From Plectonema cf. radiosum LEGE 06105 (lineage in GTDB: Bacteria > Cyanobacteriota > Cyanobacteriia > Cyanobacteriales > Nostocaceae), in contig NZ_JADEWL010000007.1 in assembly GCF_015207665.1 (NCBI RefSeq), forward strand, positions 1 to 64,000: a DNA stretch of 64,000 bases, written 5' to 3'. The notes under the pieces were generated by a model. It made no database searches, was not told the DNA's origin, and saw only the letters and a program-made list of their open reading frames with translations. Of this stretch, positions 43,132 to 52,989 are shown in pieces; the first letter of the stretch is position 1; each line of letters begins with the position of its first letter. The position numbers and the translations under genes are program-made.

Positions 43132-44043
43132 TCAAGAAATAATCACTGAAGAAGCAGATTCTGGTTGAGGAATATTTTCCTGCTGCCATAATAGTTGAAT
43201 GCGAGAACGACGAATAATTTCTGGCCAAGCTTGGATTGCTCCTTTTTTTAATAAATACCCGCTCATATGAACAAAATATATAGTTAAAAAAGCTAGTAAC
43301 TTAATCGGATTTGGGAATAGATTTTTATAGCGTTTAATGCCTACATAAAGTCTAGCAGCTTCTATGTGTAATTCATAATTACTAATACCACTAATACCCG
43401 GTGCGTCAAGCACACTCTGGGTACTTTTAACATTTACTTGTAATTCTGGACAAGAAACTATTTTGTAACCGTACTTAATAGCTCGCAAGCAAAGTTCTGC
43501 ATCTTCATAACCGAAATATATATCTTCATCCCACTGTTCTTGAATAAAAAACTGTCTGGGGAATAATGCTGCATGAATTACGACTGTTTCGGGAGTCTCT
43601 TCGGTGGCAGAAAAGTATCCTCGAAAAGTTAACTTTGATGGTAGTAATTTTTCTCCTTTAGTACCTGTACTAACACCTGTAATAATAGTATATTTTCTTT
43701 GCTCGTTTGACATTTGAGAATATTTATCTATGGCATTAGCAATAAAGTCTGGTTCTACACAAATATCATCATCAACAAAAGCCACAAAATCTGTTTCTAA
43801 CACAGAAGTTGCATTGACTGCGTTATTACGGTTAGCACAAACACCGCGCTGAGGACCTGTAATATAAGTTGTTCCTGGATATTGTTGAACAACTTGCAAA
43901 TTTGTTTGCTGAATTTCAATATCTTGCGAGTCATCAGAAACAATAACAGTATGGGGCTTAACTGTAGAATTCCACAAAGCTTTTAAACAATCATCAAGCT
44001 GTAGGGAACGATTTCTAGTTGTAATACAAGCTGCAATTCGCAT
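43132..44043 (-). CDS. Glycosyltransferase family 2 (HEP cluster)
   Basis: 303 residues from the ATG at 44043 (MRIAACITTRNRS), which has an aaggaag Shine-Dalgarno 11 nt upstream; an ATG at 44070 would add 9 residues. GT-A core: IVSDDS, the ring RGVCANRNNAVN, the DXD motif FVDDDICVEPDF and EDAELCLRAIKYG with the catalytic ED. Short C-terminal hydrophobic stretch. Cytoplasmic-face sugar transferase of HEP assembly, by context. Confidence 0.9.
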   Translation of the reverse strand: MRIAACITTRNRSLQLDDCLKALWNSTVKPHTVIVSDDSQDIEIQQTNLQVVQQYPGTTYITGPQRGVCANRNNAVNATSVLETDFVAFVDDDICVEPDFIANAIDKYSQMSNEQRKYTIITGVSTGTKGEKLLPSKLTFRGYFSATEETPETVVIHAALFPRQFFIQEQWDEDIYFGYEDAELCLRAIKYGYKIVSCPELQVNVKSTQSVLDAPGISGISNYELHIEAARLYVGIKRYKNLFPNPIKLLAFLTIYFVHMSGYLLKKGAIQAWPEIIRRSRIQLLWQQENIPQPESASSVIIS

Positions 44044-44109
44044 TTGTGTAAAAACTTCCTTGATTTGCAAATAATATTGATTACGAAATATATGTGATGT
44101 CAGTTACAA

Positions 44110-45099
44110 CTAAAATTTAGCTGCGATTTTCGGAGGAATAAAACTGAGTATTAGTGCGGCTATTGTCCGTAAACTAAAGTGCTGACGTAAAGAATGCCAA
44201 AAACTAATACGTGCTTCTCTTAAGTTTTCACCCCGCATCAAGCCAATTCCTAAATTCGTACTAATATATCCCCATTGCTTCTGAAAATAAGGATGTAATT
44301 CTTTTAATCGGTCATCTTTGAGAAACTGCTCGTAACAGAAAAGGTCAGCTTTGGCTTTGCGGATTTTAGCCTGAAAATTGCGTCTTCCACTTAGCATTGT
44401 GTCTGTTTGTTCGTGTTCGCGATATCTGGTCAATTTAGCAGGATAATAATAAGCACCATTACCAGAACGACAGCACAGATAATTCAGATAAATATCCCAC
44501 GAACCACCTACTTCTGCTGGAATGCTATCCCAATCAATTATTTCTCGACGAATTACAGCCGCAGTCGCGCTGGAAACTGCTCTATCAATTAAGCTTAATT
44601 TATAAAAAGGTTGGTAAATTCCTTCTTTCAAATCTACACGTTTATAGAATTGAGAACACTTTTGTGTTGCAGCAATATCTATTGTGCCATCTGCTTTGAT
44701 AACGTAGTGGTCGCAGAAAGCTAAAGCTAAATTGGAATTGGCTTCTAATGGTGGTACAAGCTTAGCTAAGAAGTCTTTTTCCCATATATCATCGTCTAAT
44801 AAGCTTGCAACATATTTACCTCGCGCCTTTTTAAAAGCATTCATTGTATTCACCAACATTCCTAGGTTGCTTTCATTACGAAAAAAGCGAATTCTAGAAT
44901 CTGCAAAAGACTCAATTATCGATTGAGGATTTTCATAGCTACAATTATCAGAAACAATAATTTCGATATTTTGATATGTTTGTTGAACGGCACTTATCAG
45001 AGCTAATTTTAAATATTCCGGACGATTATAAGTAGGAATGATCACGCTGACTAAAGGTTGATTATGACAATAATTATCGGTCATTTCTTTAAATTTCAA
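44110..45099 (-). CDS. Glycosyltransferase family 2 (HEP cluster)
   Basis: 329 residues: VSVIIPTYNRPEYLKLAL, IIVSDNCSYEN, FFRNESNLGM, SLLDDDIWEKDFL (DXD) and GGSWDIYLNYLCCR. The annotated start overlaps the upstream gene by 11 bp; an ATG at 45084 would remove 5 residues and the overlap. Similar in layout to the upstream GT2, so the two probably arose by duplication. Confidence 0.9.
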   Translation of the reverse strand: MKFKEMTDNYCHNQPLVSVIIPTYNRPEYLKLALISAVQQTYQNIEIIVSDNCSYENPQSIIESFADSRIRFFRNESNLGMLVNTMNAFKKARGKYVASLLDDDIWEKDFLAKLVPPLEANSNLALAFCDHYVIKADGTIDIAATQKCSQFYKRVDLKEGIYQPFYKLSLIDRAVSSATAAVIRREIIDWDSIPAEVGGSWDIYLNYLCCRSGNGAYYYPAKLTRYREHEQTDTMLSGRRNFQAKIRKAKADLFCYEQFLKDDRLKELHPYFQKQWGYISTNLGIGLMRGENLREARISFWHSLRQHFSLRTIAALILSFIPPKIAAKF

Positions 45100-46126
45100 T
45101 AGTTGTTTTATACTCGTCAGATTTTACCACTTTTTGTAGCAGACTAATCGTTCTATTCCAGAATAATATACGACTTGCTGACCTAATTACTTTGTAAGAT
45201 TTACTATATTTTATTGCTGTTTTCAGTTGAAGCATAGCTCCGGAGATATCGCCTTTTTTAATTAAAAAATCAGCAGACTCTAAAGCTAAAAAAGCACAAT
45301 TTTGTTTTGCGGTTCGAGCCAGTTTGTGATTATTCTCTTGGGTAAAATAAGAATTCAATATAGTCTCTACGGTATTATAATTTTCCTGAATGAAAATATT
45401 ACTTTTGGCGTTAACATTGTTTGCAGAATTTAAATGTACTCGCCACATAGCCAAAGGTTCTGCTTCAAACCACATTGGATAATGACTAAAAATTCTCACC
45501 CACATCTCCCAATCTCCACTGATACCACAGCGCCGGTCAAATCCTCCCAGATTTTCATAAACTTCACGTCGTACTACGGCAAGGGAAGGCACGGAAATAC
45601 AGCAAAGTTCCGCAATTCTATGCAACCATTTTTTAGGTAAGATACCACTGGTGGGCATCTCAAAATCTGATAAACCTTGCCATTGATTGTATTGATCGAT
45701 CGCAATACTTCGGCAAAATGCAGCACCTAGTTCTGGATGTTTTTCAAAAGGTTGTGCCATCTTTTCATAAAATCCCTCTCTTACACCATCGTCACTGCAC
45801 ATTAAATGAATCAACTTCCCCCTAGATAATTCAAAACAGGTTTGAAAATTATTCATCATACCGACATTACTGCTTTGACGGTAAAATTCTATACGGTTCG
45901 CCCCTAATTCTTTTACAACTGCTTCTGGGTTATCTTCCGTAGAGTAATTATCAACAACTACGATTTGCATCTGATCTACACCAGGGTCTTGTGCCAAAAT
46001 ACTCTTGAGTGTATACCGCAAGTATTCTGCACAATTGTAAGTAGGAATCATTACAGACCACAGAGGACGTTTTACTTCTGGGGAAACTGGCAAAATGCTC
46101 GGACGATAAGGATTTAACTGATTCAT
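45089..46126 (-). CDS. Glycosyltransferase family 2 (HEP cluster)
   Basis: 345 residues: WSVMIPTYNCAEYLRYTLKS, VVDNYSTEDNPEAVV, FYRQSSNVGM, HLMCSDDGVREGF (DXD variant SDD) and GISGDWEMWVRIF. The C-terminal 80 residues are helical. It is first in the run of five GT genes after hepA. A 678-bp spacer separates it from hepA, so it may have its own promoter. Confidence 0.9.
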   Translation of the reverse strand: MNQLNPYRPSILPVSPEVKRPLWSVMIPTYNCAEYLRYTLKSILAQDPGVDQMQIVVVDNYSTEDNPEAVVKELGANRIEFYRQSSNVGMMNNFQTCFELSRGKLIHLMCSDDGVREGFYEKMAQPFEKHPELGAAFCRSIAIDQYNQWQGLSDFEMPTSGILPKKWLHRIAELCCISVPSLAVVRREVYENLGGFDRRCGISGDWEMWVRIFSHYPMWFEAEPLAMWRVHLNSANNVNAKSNIFIQENYNTVETILNSYFTQENNHKLARTAKQNCAFLALESADFLIKKGDISGAMLQLKTAIKYSKSYKVIRSASRILFWNRTISLLQKVVKSDEYKTTIEI

Positions 46127-46804
46127 AGCTTATTTAACAGGGATTTTGCGTAAAAAAAGTCGTATATATTCGCAATTGTGAGTATTTGTCTAAATTAATA
46201 CTCTTATTTATGTTTTAAAGATTACAAGTCGCCAGAGCGTAAATACATAAAAATACACGTATTGAAGTAGTGTATGTAGTATTACGGACATTTATCAGCT
46301 ACGACTACCAAGTAAGTTGTTTACAGATAGTTGCCATGTGTATCTTTTGAATAGGTTATACCAAAATATATGTATATTAGGCGAGAGGTTTTGCGTTATT
46401 TTTTGAAATCAAAATCTTAGAGATAATCTTCTTTATAAAAGCTTTAAATTAGGGTTCGGTAATTACAAACGATATCCCTAAAAAGCACTTTAAGTATTCA
46501 AAATATTAATACCGTTTCTGTATGAATATGCACTTAATTAATCCATCTCCGTGGTTTTTAATCAGCATATAGCAAATTTCAGTTGAGTCCAATACACTAA
46601 AACCTCACTCCCTCCTCTCTCCGATGTCTTGGAGAGGGGTGGCTAAGAGAGGTAAAATTTGTATTGCACCCAAGTGAAAACCGCTATATTACAAATATTT
46701 CAGGCAAAAACCCCGACTTCTAAGGGAACTAACCTTAAAAAATAAGGCTTGCTATTAGCAAACCCTATGATTAATATTGTAAATTAACCAGCCATTCCTA
46801 CTCT
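46127..46804. other. Spacer between hepA and the GT genes, with a MITE
   Basis: No gene. AT-rich sequence to 46560 and the 123-bp MITE listed at 46567-46689; a short aaaccccgacttct repeat follows near 46706. No promoter motif is convincing. Confidence 0.5.
46567..46689. mobile_element. MITE copy A (123 bp), imperfect terminal inverted repeats
   Basis: The left end atatagcaaatttcagttg and the right end (reverse complement of) atatagcggttttcacttg form TIRs of about 29 bp with mismatches. In the centre is a hairpin, ctctcc-gatgtctt-ggagag. The first 42 bp are identical to copy B at 62667-62814 (opposite strand). Between the first GT2 gene and hepA. Confidence 0.8.
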
Positions 46805-48646
46805 TTAATTTGTTTGACCGACTTCATTTTGCATTTGATGATATTTCCATAACTTGCCACGTTGTTGTAGTAAGTCTTGGTATTTTCCTTGCTCGACAAT
46901 ATTTCCTGCTTCTAATACAACTACCTTATCGGCTTTAGCAATTGTAGAAAGTCTATGAGCGATCGCAATCACTGTTCTACCAACAGAAAGCTTTTCTAAA
47001 GATTCTTGAATCAACCGTTCTGATACAGAATCCAAAGCACTGGTGGCTTCATCCAAAATCAAAATTTGGGGATCGCGAAGTAATGCACGTGCGATGGCGA
47101 TTCGCTGTCTTTGTCCCCCGGATAATCGGACACCGCGATCGCCAAGTTGAGTATCAAAACCTTCAGGCATATCTTCGATAAATTCTAATGCATTGGCAAG
47201 TCTGGCGGCTTCTTTGATTTGGGCTTCGGAAGCGCTGAGTGTACCGTAAGCAATATTATTCCAAACTGAAGTATTGAAAATAAATGTATCTTGACTGACA
47301 ACAGCCATGTTTTTTCGCAACGAGTAGATGTCAAAATCTTTTAAATCGACTCCATCAACAAAAATATGTCCTTCTGTTGGATCGTAAAATCGAGGAATCA
47401 AATCTGCAAGGGTGGTTTTTCCAGCACCAGATGCTCCTACCAAAGCAGTTGTTTTTCCCTTTTCAATGGTAAGAGTAATATTTTGTAATACTAAATTACT
47501 GGGTTCGTAACCAAAATCAACAGATACTATGTCAATAGAACGATTCAACTGCTTAAATTCAATAGAGCCATTTTGGAAGTACTCTTGGTCATCGCTTTCA
47601 AGTAGTTTTGTGACATTATCTAAGGAACCATTCAAGGTACTCATGAATGCTACCGTTCCATTGATGTCTTGAATACTGGGTACAAGACGAGTCATCACAA
47701 AGAAAAATGTTAATAAAGACTCAACTGGTAAAGTAAATTTCGCAAAGGAAAGAATAATTAAACCAATCAGCGCGGTAGTTGCAATTGATTCAGTGATGGG
47801 TTTTACCAAAGTCCAAGCTCTTGCAACTTTTATTGAAGCATTAAGCAATTTACCGCTAACGCTATAAAAACGCTCCCGTTCAAAATCTTGGGTACCTGAT
47901 GCTTGAACTGTGCGGATACCATTAATAAACTCTGTGGCTGTTGAATGAAAAAGACCGTTAGCATTAGAAATTCCAAAGCTTGATTCTCGAACACGAGCAT
48001 TAAGGGTTGAAAGTCCTACTCCTAAAAGTGTAAACAGCAACACCGAAACTATCGAGAGTTCCCATGATATCAAAAACATGGAGATAAAATAAACCGAAAC
48101 TGCCATTCCCCTAGTAATCAGGAAAGCAGCACCACCAAAACCTTGTTTCAATCTCTCTATTTCAGTGGTTATCGTGTTTATCAGTTCACCGGAACGAGTT
48201 TTAACAAAATAGCTTAAGGGTAATGCTTGTAAATGTTCAAACATTCGTTTACGCAAACGGTCTGCTAGATGCAATTGTGCCGATTCGGTATAGATTGCAC
48301 CAAAATAATTGAATGCAGAACGCAGCCAAGTACTTAATAAAATTAATATTGATATTCTATATAAACGACTTGTTGCCGAAGTTTTGACTCCTAATATCCA
48401 GATATCAAACCAAGCAATACCTGTGTGAATCGGTTCTGCATTACTCCCGGCTGTGAGACTTTGTAAAAAAGTTAACAAAAAACCAATAGTAAAACCTTCA
48501 AAAGCCGCTGCTAGTATAGAAAAAACTAAAGCAAATATAGTAACCTTACGAAAATGTTTAAATTCTCGTAATATTAAATAGTTATCCTTCCAGAAGTTAG
48601 TCGCTTTAAGTAAATTGCTGAATGGCTGATATATTTTTCTCTGCAT
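46805..48646 (-). CDS. hepA: ABC exporter for heterocyst envelope polysaccharide
   Basis: 613 residues: a type-I exporter half transporter with six membrane helices (about 35-330) and a C-terminal ATPase: Walker A GASGAGKTT at 404-412, signature LSGGQRQRIAIARALL, Walker B ILILDEATSALDS and the H-loop IAHRLST. The MsbA-like architecture and about 610-residue length fit HepA of Anabaena PCC 7120 (alr2835), mutants of which fail to lay down the envelope polysaccharide. The neighbour hepC on the upstream side and the GT genes on the downstream side reproduce that locus. Confidence 0.88.
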   Translation of the reverse strand: MQRKIYQPFSNLLKATNFWKDNYLILREFKHFRKVTIFALVFSILAAAFEGFTIGFLLTFLQSLTAGSNAEPIHTGIAWFDIWILGVKTSATSRLYRISILILLSTWLRSAFNYFGAIYTESAQLHLADRLRKRMFEHLQALPLSYFVKTRSGELINTITTEIERLKQGFGGAAFLITRGMAVSVYFISMFLISWELSIVSVLLFTLLGVGLSTLNARVRESSFGISNANGLFHSTATEFINGIRTVQASGTQDFERERFYSVSGKLLNASIKVARAWTLVKPITESIATTALIGLIILSFAKFTLPVESLLTFFFVMTRLVPSIQDINGTVAFMSTLNGSLDNVTKLLESDDQEYFQNGSIEFKQLNRSIDIVSVDFGYEPSNLVLQNITLTIEKGKTTALVGASGAGKTTLADLIPRFYDPTEGHIFVDGVDLKDFDIYSLRKNMAVVSQDTFIFNTSVWNNIAYGTLSASEAQIKEAARLANALEFIEDMPEGFDTQLGDRGVRLSGGQRQRIAIARALLRDPQILILDEATSALDSVSERLIQESLEKLSVGRTVIAIAHRLSTIAKADKVVVLEAGNIVEQGKYQDLLQQRGKLWKYHQMQNEVGQTN

Positions 48647-49033
48647 ATATATATTTTTAACTGTTAGAGTAGTAGCTAATCAAGGATTGATTCTTTTTTA
48701 ACAGGATAGCAGTGTGAGATCAACAATCATCCCCTTTACTAAATAGTTAAGCAGAAATATTTAGCTATTTTTGGACAGGAATGAAATTGCTATATTTTAT
48801 GAATTTTTCTTGCAATTTGCGTGGTCGCCAGCTAGTATCCTTGTTACCTCCTCTAACTAAATAATTTATTTTACACGGCTACTTAGCAGCATTTTTGTAA
48901 TTATTCCCCCAGGATACAATGCCAACACGAAAGCTGAAATATAGTTTTTACAGGTGTTGGCAGTGATGATTTTGTTGAATTGGCAAGATAATGTATGAAT
49001 AAGATTTATTAACATTTATAGACAACACATCAA
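48647..49033. promoter_or_regulatory. Upstream region of hepA
   Basis: 387 bp without a gene. It contains an inverted repeat, tgccaacac (48921-48929) and gtgttggca (48955-48963), separated by 25 bp. hepA in Anabaena is developmentally induced through a long upstream region; this dyad is a candidate site, but nothing in the sequence proves it. Confidence 0.35.
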
Positions 49034-49807
49034 TTACGATATTTGGCTATCTAGATGTAAGATGCTTGATTCAGTCTCTACTTCCCACGAACTCATGATT
49101 CCTGGTAGATGATTCAGTTGTTTTTGTGCCTCCGGAGTTAGCTTAATCGCATCTTCCAAAGTCCAGCAACGAGAACCAAACAAGCCGATTTCACCTCGAA
49201 GCACATTTAACAACTGTGGTAAGTTTTCTAAACCGGATTTATGCATCCACTTACCTATTTGTGTGGTGTTTTGGTTTATTGCTTCTCTATTGGCGGATTT
49301 TGTCCGATATTTGATTATTTTGAATAATTTACCTCTTTCACCAACGTGCCAAGTACGTTCAAATATTGGTGCTTGAGTGTCTACTTTCATGAATAAAGCT
49401 AATAGTAACATCAGCGGACTTAATACTAGTAGAAAAATACTGGCGATCGCCCACTCAATTAAACGTTTGGAACCCCACAAAAATAAACTATTTGGCTTGG
49501 GCTGCTTTTTGTCAGCACTTAGAGACAAATATATTGGTTTAGAAATGGACGCACAAGCATCTGCCCAAAGTCTTACTTTTTCTTCACCCAATTTGGGATC
49601 TATGCGAACTAACTTAACGGCAGAATGTTTTAAGCATTCCTTCAAAGATTCATGATGATCTAATGAAGGCATATAGGGCTGCTTGATTGTACCCGAAGAT
49701 TTAACTAATAATTGATTGCGTCGCCATTGAAGGGTGCAGTAGATCGAACTCTTAGATTCAAGTCCACTGGGGTTATTGTATAAATTTGGAGCTATTGAAA
49801 TTGTCAT
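49034..49807 (-). CDS. hepC: HepC-like heterocyst polysaccharide sugar transferase
   Basis: 257 residues. The N-terminal 110 residues are a small STAS-like domain. Then a membrane helix (IEWAIASIFLLVLSPLMLLLAL) leads into the bacterial sugar transferase domain (PF02397 type): PIFERTWHVGERGKLFKIIKYRT, LENLPQLLNVLRGEIGLFGSR and LPGIMSSWEVE. Such enzymes start a polysaccharide by adding sugar-1-phosphate to undecaprenyl phosphate. HepC in Anabaena PCC 7120 (alr2834) precedes hepA as here. Confidence 0.85.
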   Translation of the reverse strand: MTISIAPNLYNNPSGLESKSSIYCTLQWRRNQLLVKSSGTIKQPYMPSLDHHESLKECLKHSAVKLVRIDPKLGEEKVRLWADACASISKPIYLSLSADKKQPKPNSLFLWGSKRLIEWAIASIFLLVLSPLMLLLALFMKVDTQAPIFERTWHVGERGKLFKIIKYRTKSANREAINQNTTQIGKWMHKSGLENLPQLLNVLRGEIGLFGSRCWTLEDAIKLTPEAQKQLNHLPGIMSSWEVETESSILHLDSQIS

Positions 49808-50730
49808 ATAAATTTTAAATTGTGTGGTGGTAGACAGCTTGTTTGATCATAAAATACCGGGGAAATGCCTATATTCTCCGTAATTATTGTTTTTACTTGC
49901 ATCAAAATAAATAATGCAGGCAAATAATAACTCATAAAATTTCCGTTGCGGTAATTACATAACTTTTATCAATTCAATGGAAAAACTATCTTAATAAAAG
50001 ATAGGGGACTACCAATAAACCGACGAAATTGTGCTATTACCTTTTTTTGTAACGGTATTCAATAAACAGGATATAGGAAACTATATGAATAACGCTATTT
50101 AAAATAGATTCTTTATTTATTCTTTAAACAGTAACTGCTTTATTACACTTATTATCAAGGTACGATGAATTAAATTTGCGTAACACTTAATAACTAGACT
50201 ATGTTCAATTTCTAAGTAATTGTAACATACATATTTTTCACAACTTAATAAAGTTTTTTTTATTTGCAGAGCTTTACCTAAAAAAAACAAATATACTAAA
50301 GAATTCACGTAAAATTCATATATACTTCGTTTGTTCTGCTGTCATTTCGTTTAACCTCAAATACCCTTTGAGATTATGTTAACGTGAGTACCCCTGAGTG
50401 GAACACACTTACGAAAAATAAATATTCCTGCGCTTCTTATTTTCGAGAGGGCTATTGAAGCATATTGGGTAATAGTTTGAATTCAACAACTATCTTAAGT
50501 AATACATATAGCTTCCATAACCAAGTTTAATTGACAATATAAAAGGCATACGATTAAATGAAAACTTTGCCTGAATAAATCAAATATTATTAACTATTTA
50601 CTCACACCCACTTCTAAGACTTGATAAGTCGGGTTTTTAAAATCAGTATTTGTAAACACCCTGATAGAAATAGAAACCCGACTATCTTAGATTGCTATGT
50701 GGGTTCCGAAGGGATACTCAGATTAAATAT
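49808..50730. other. 923-bp spacer in the HEP cluster, promoter region of hepC
   Basis: No gene recognised. By eye I found no GTA-N8-TAC (NtcA) site. A long-loop inverted repeat, agtcgggttt (50627-50636) and aaacccgact (50674-50683), lies just after the BY-kinase stop and may be its termination or processing structure. The length suggests a regulated internal promoter for hepC-hepA. Confidence 0.45.
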
Positions 50731-52989
50731 CTACTCTTCCACCGCTCCTTTGAGTGCAAGTTGCTGTTGTTTGACATGGGGAACATAACTAAAATTAGAG
50801 TTTGAGACTCCATTTGCCACAACCCCAAGTAAATTCAACTTACCAAGCATCGCAGTAGCTTGTGCAACTTGGGTACGAGTTACCTTGCCAATACTTGCTA
50901 CCATGATTACACCGCGACAAGTTGATGCTGTGAGTAAAGCATCCACCAAACCAAGCACTGAAGACCCATCCAAGATGACTAAATCGTAATTTTCTTCAAA
51001 TGCACTCATCAATTCTTCCATACGAGGAGAGCTTAATAGATTCGCTGGGTCTTCTGGAATTGGTCCTGCGGTTAAGATGTCTATATAAGATGAGCCTGAA
51101 GATTGAAGAGTTATCTGGTTCGGTAGAGCTACATCGCTTGTTAACAAAGTAGAAAGACCTTGTTCGTTGGGAAGATTGAGATTTTTATGTACGCTAGGGT
51201 CGCGTAAATTGGCATCAATTAATAATACCTTTTTATGCAAGCGAGCAGCACTCATGGCTAAACCCAAAGCTAAAGCTGATTTACCTTCATCGGGTAACGC
51301 TGAAGTTACCATCAAAGATTTAAAGGTAGAAACAGAATTGAGCAATTCTATATTTTTATAGATTAGGTCGAGGGATTCCCAACGCGGTGGTGATTGCAAC
51401 ACCTGAATTGTCCAAGGAGCAAGAACTTCTGGCTTGCCAAAGGGTAATCTAAATATGGGTTCTTTGGCTTTTGCAGGAGGTAATTTAGGAGTTGTTCCTA
51501 ACAAGGGGATGGCAATTTGTTTTTCTAATTCAGCAGTAGTCCGAACCGCATCATCACCGGCTTCGCGAGCAAAAGCTGCTATCCCTCCTAACATCAAACC
51601 AACTACTCCACCCAACATCAGGTTTTGTTGCAGATTTGGACCTAAGTAATTTCCTTCTTGGGGTTCTTCCACTACTTCCCAGTTAAATCCACCTTTGTCC
51701 AGTTCTTGCTCCAATTCTTGTTCTACTTTCAAAAGCTGCTGTAAGCGTTGACGGGTCAAGTCTACCTGGGGCTGTAAGCGGTTATACTGAGCTAATAGGA
51801 GAGGAAATTTTTTCAGTGCTTCGTTAAGCTGTTCTTCTCTTTGCGCCAAACTTTGGTCACGAGCAGCTAAAGCAAACAAATTTGTTTGGGTTTCTGCTAA
51901 GCTACTAGCTAGGTTCAGGTCTGTTTGAGAAAGCTGTCCTTGATTGAGTATTTCACCCGAATCGATCGCGCTTGCATCGGTATTACTCCCTCCTAAAGCC
52001 CGTCCGACTTCTTGTTGTAATAACTGTTTTTGTTCTACAAGCTGTTCTTTGAGCTTTAAAACGTCCGGATGACTTTCTGTAAAACGCAAATTGGCTTGGG
52101 CGATCGCCAGTTCGGTTTTTTGGATTTCGTTGAGCAAGGATTGGTAGCGAGTTGACTGACTCAAACGAGAAGAGACCAGTGCATTTTGAGGAGTTTGTTT
52201 TAATTGTTGTTGTAAAGAGTTGAGCCGAGCTTGAGCTTCTTTATATTGATTACGAGTTGTGGTTCGTTCTTGCTGAATATTATTTAAAGCGTCTTCATAA
52301 GCTTTAGCTTGTGTAGAAGGATCTGTTAAATTCTCAGTTTTGCGAAACCTTAATAATTGCGCTTCTGCTTTGTTTAGCTCGTCAGCGACATTTTTTTTCT
52401 GTTCCCTGACAACTCTCAGACCATTTCCTAAACGCTTTCTCTGCTGCTCTTTGTTGTAATCGAGATAAACTTGCCGTATAGCTTCTAATACTTTTTGAGT
52501 CTTTACTGGGTCTTGACCTGTATACTCAATGCGGAATATTTTAGTTGCAGTATTATCTTCTTTTGACCTTAGTTGCTCTAAGGATAAAGCACTTTTAATA
52601 TTATTTACACTTATCTCCGGATATTCAGGCTTGAGTTTCTCAACTGCTTCTTTTATAAGTGAAGAACTACCCATTAAATTCAACTGAGTAGCGGTATCTA
52701 TCTTCACATTAGAGTCCGTAAACTGATTTTTGCCTATTTCCGTTCCTTCTGCTTTTGCTTGATAATTTGGCTCTACTAGCAGTTCCATTGAACTCTTGTA
52801 TGTAGGCGCGGTTCTTTTGTATATATAATAACCCGCTCCTACGGAAGCCAGAAATACGATCAAAAACCAAGGAAATCGCCGGATTAATACCGCAAACAGT
52901 TGTCCGTAACCCGGTTCTGTATCAGCCGCTGGATTTACATGGGGACTTAGACTGGCTTGATTCACTTTATTAATTTCCTCAGCTAACAA
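50731..52989 (-). CDS. Wzz-type chain-length protein fused to a BY-kinase (tyrosine autokinase)
   Basis: 752 residues: a membrane helix near 35-55, a Wzz/GNVR domain, a long coiled coil (about 180-440), a second helix (about 455-475), and a cytoplasmic P-loop kinase domain with Walker A TSALPDEGKSALAL, Walker A' VLLIDANLRDP and Walker B LVILDGSSVLG. The C terminus has only one nearby Tyr (NSNFSYVPHV) instead of a Tyr cluster, so autophosphorylation control may be reduced. It overlaps the upstream GT gene by 7 bp. It regulates polymer length and export. Confidence 0.9.
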   Translation of the reverse strand: MLAEEINKVNQASLSPHVNPAADTEPGYGQLFAVLIRRFPWFLIVFLASVGAGYYIYKRTAPTYKSSMELLVEPNYQAKAEGTEIGKNQFTDSNVKIDTATQLNLMGSSSLIKEAVEKLKPEYPEISVNNIKSALSLEQLRSKEDNTATKIFRIEYTGQDPVKTQKVLEAIRQVYLDYNKEQQRKRLGNGLRVVREQKKNVADELNKAEAQLLRFRKTENLTDPSTQAKAYEDALNNIQQERTTTRNQYKEAQARLNSLQQQLKQTPQNALVSSRLSQSTRYQSLLNEIQKTELAIAQANLRFTESHPDVLKLKEQLVEQKQLLQQEVGRALGGSNTDASAIDSGEILNQGQLSQTDLNLASSLAETQTNLFALAARDQSLAQREEQLNEALKKFPLLLAQYNRLQPQVDLTRQRLQQLLKVEQELEQELDKGGFNWEVVEEPQEGNYLGPNLQQNLMLGGVVGLMLGGIAAFAREAGDDAVRTTAELEKQIAIPLLGTTPKLPPAKAKEPIFRLPFGKPEVLAPWTIQVLQSPPRWESLDLIYKNIELLNSVSTFKSLMVTSALPDEGKSALALGLAMSAARLHKKVLLIDANLRDPSVHKNLNLPNEQGLSTLLTSDVALPNQITLQSSGSSYIDILTAGPIPEDPANLLSSPRMEELMSAFEENYDLVILDGSSVLGLVDALLTASTCRGVIMVASIGKVTRTQVAQATAMLGKLNLLGVVANGVSNSNFSYVPHVKQQQLALKGAVEE

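Noticed and set aside
50117-50308. 63-codon minus-strand frame in the 923-bp spacer
   Set aside because: Very AT-rich, no ribosome-binding site, no motif, isolated.
49808-50730. NtcA box (GTA-N8-TAC) in the hepC promoter region
   Set aside because: Several partial matches but none complete by eye.
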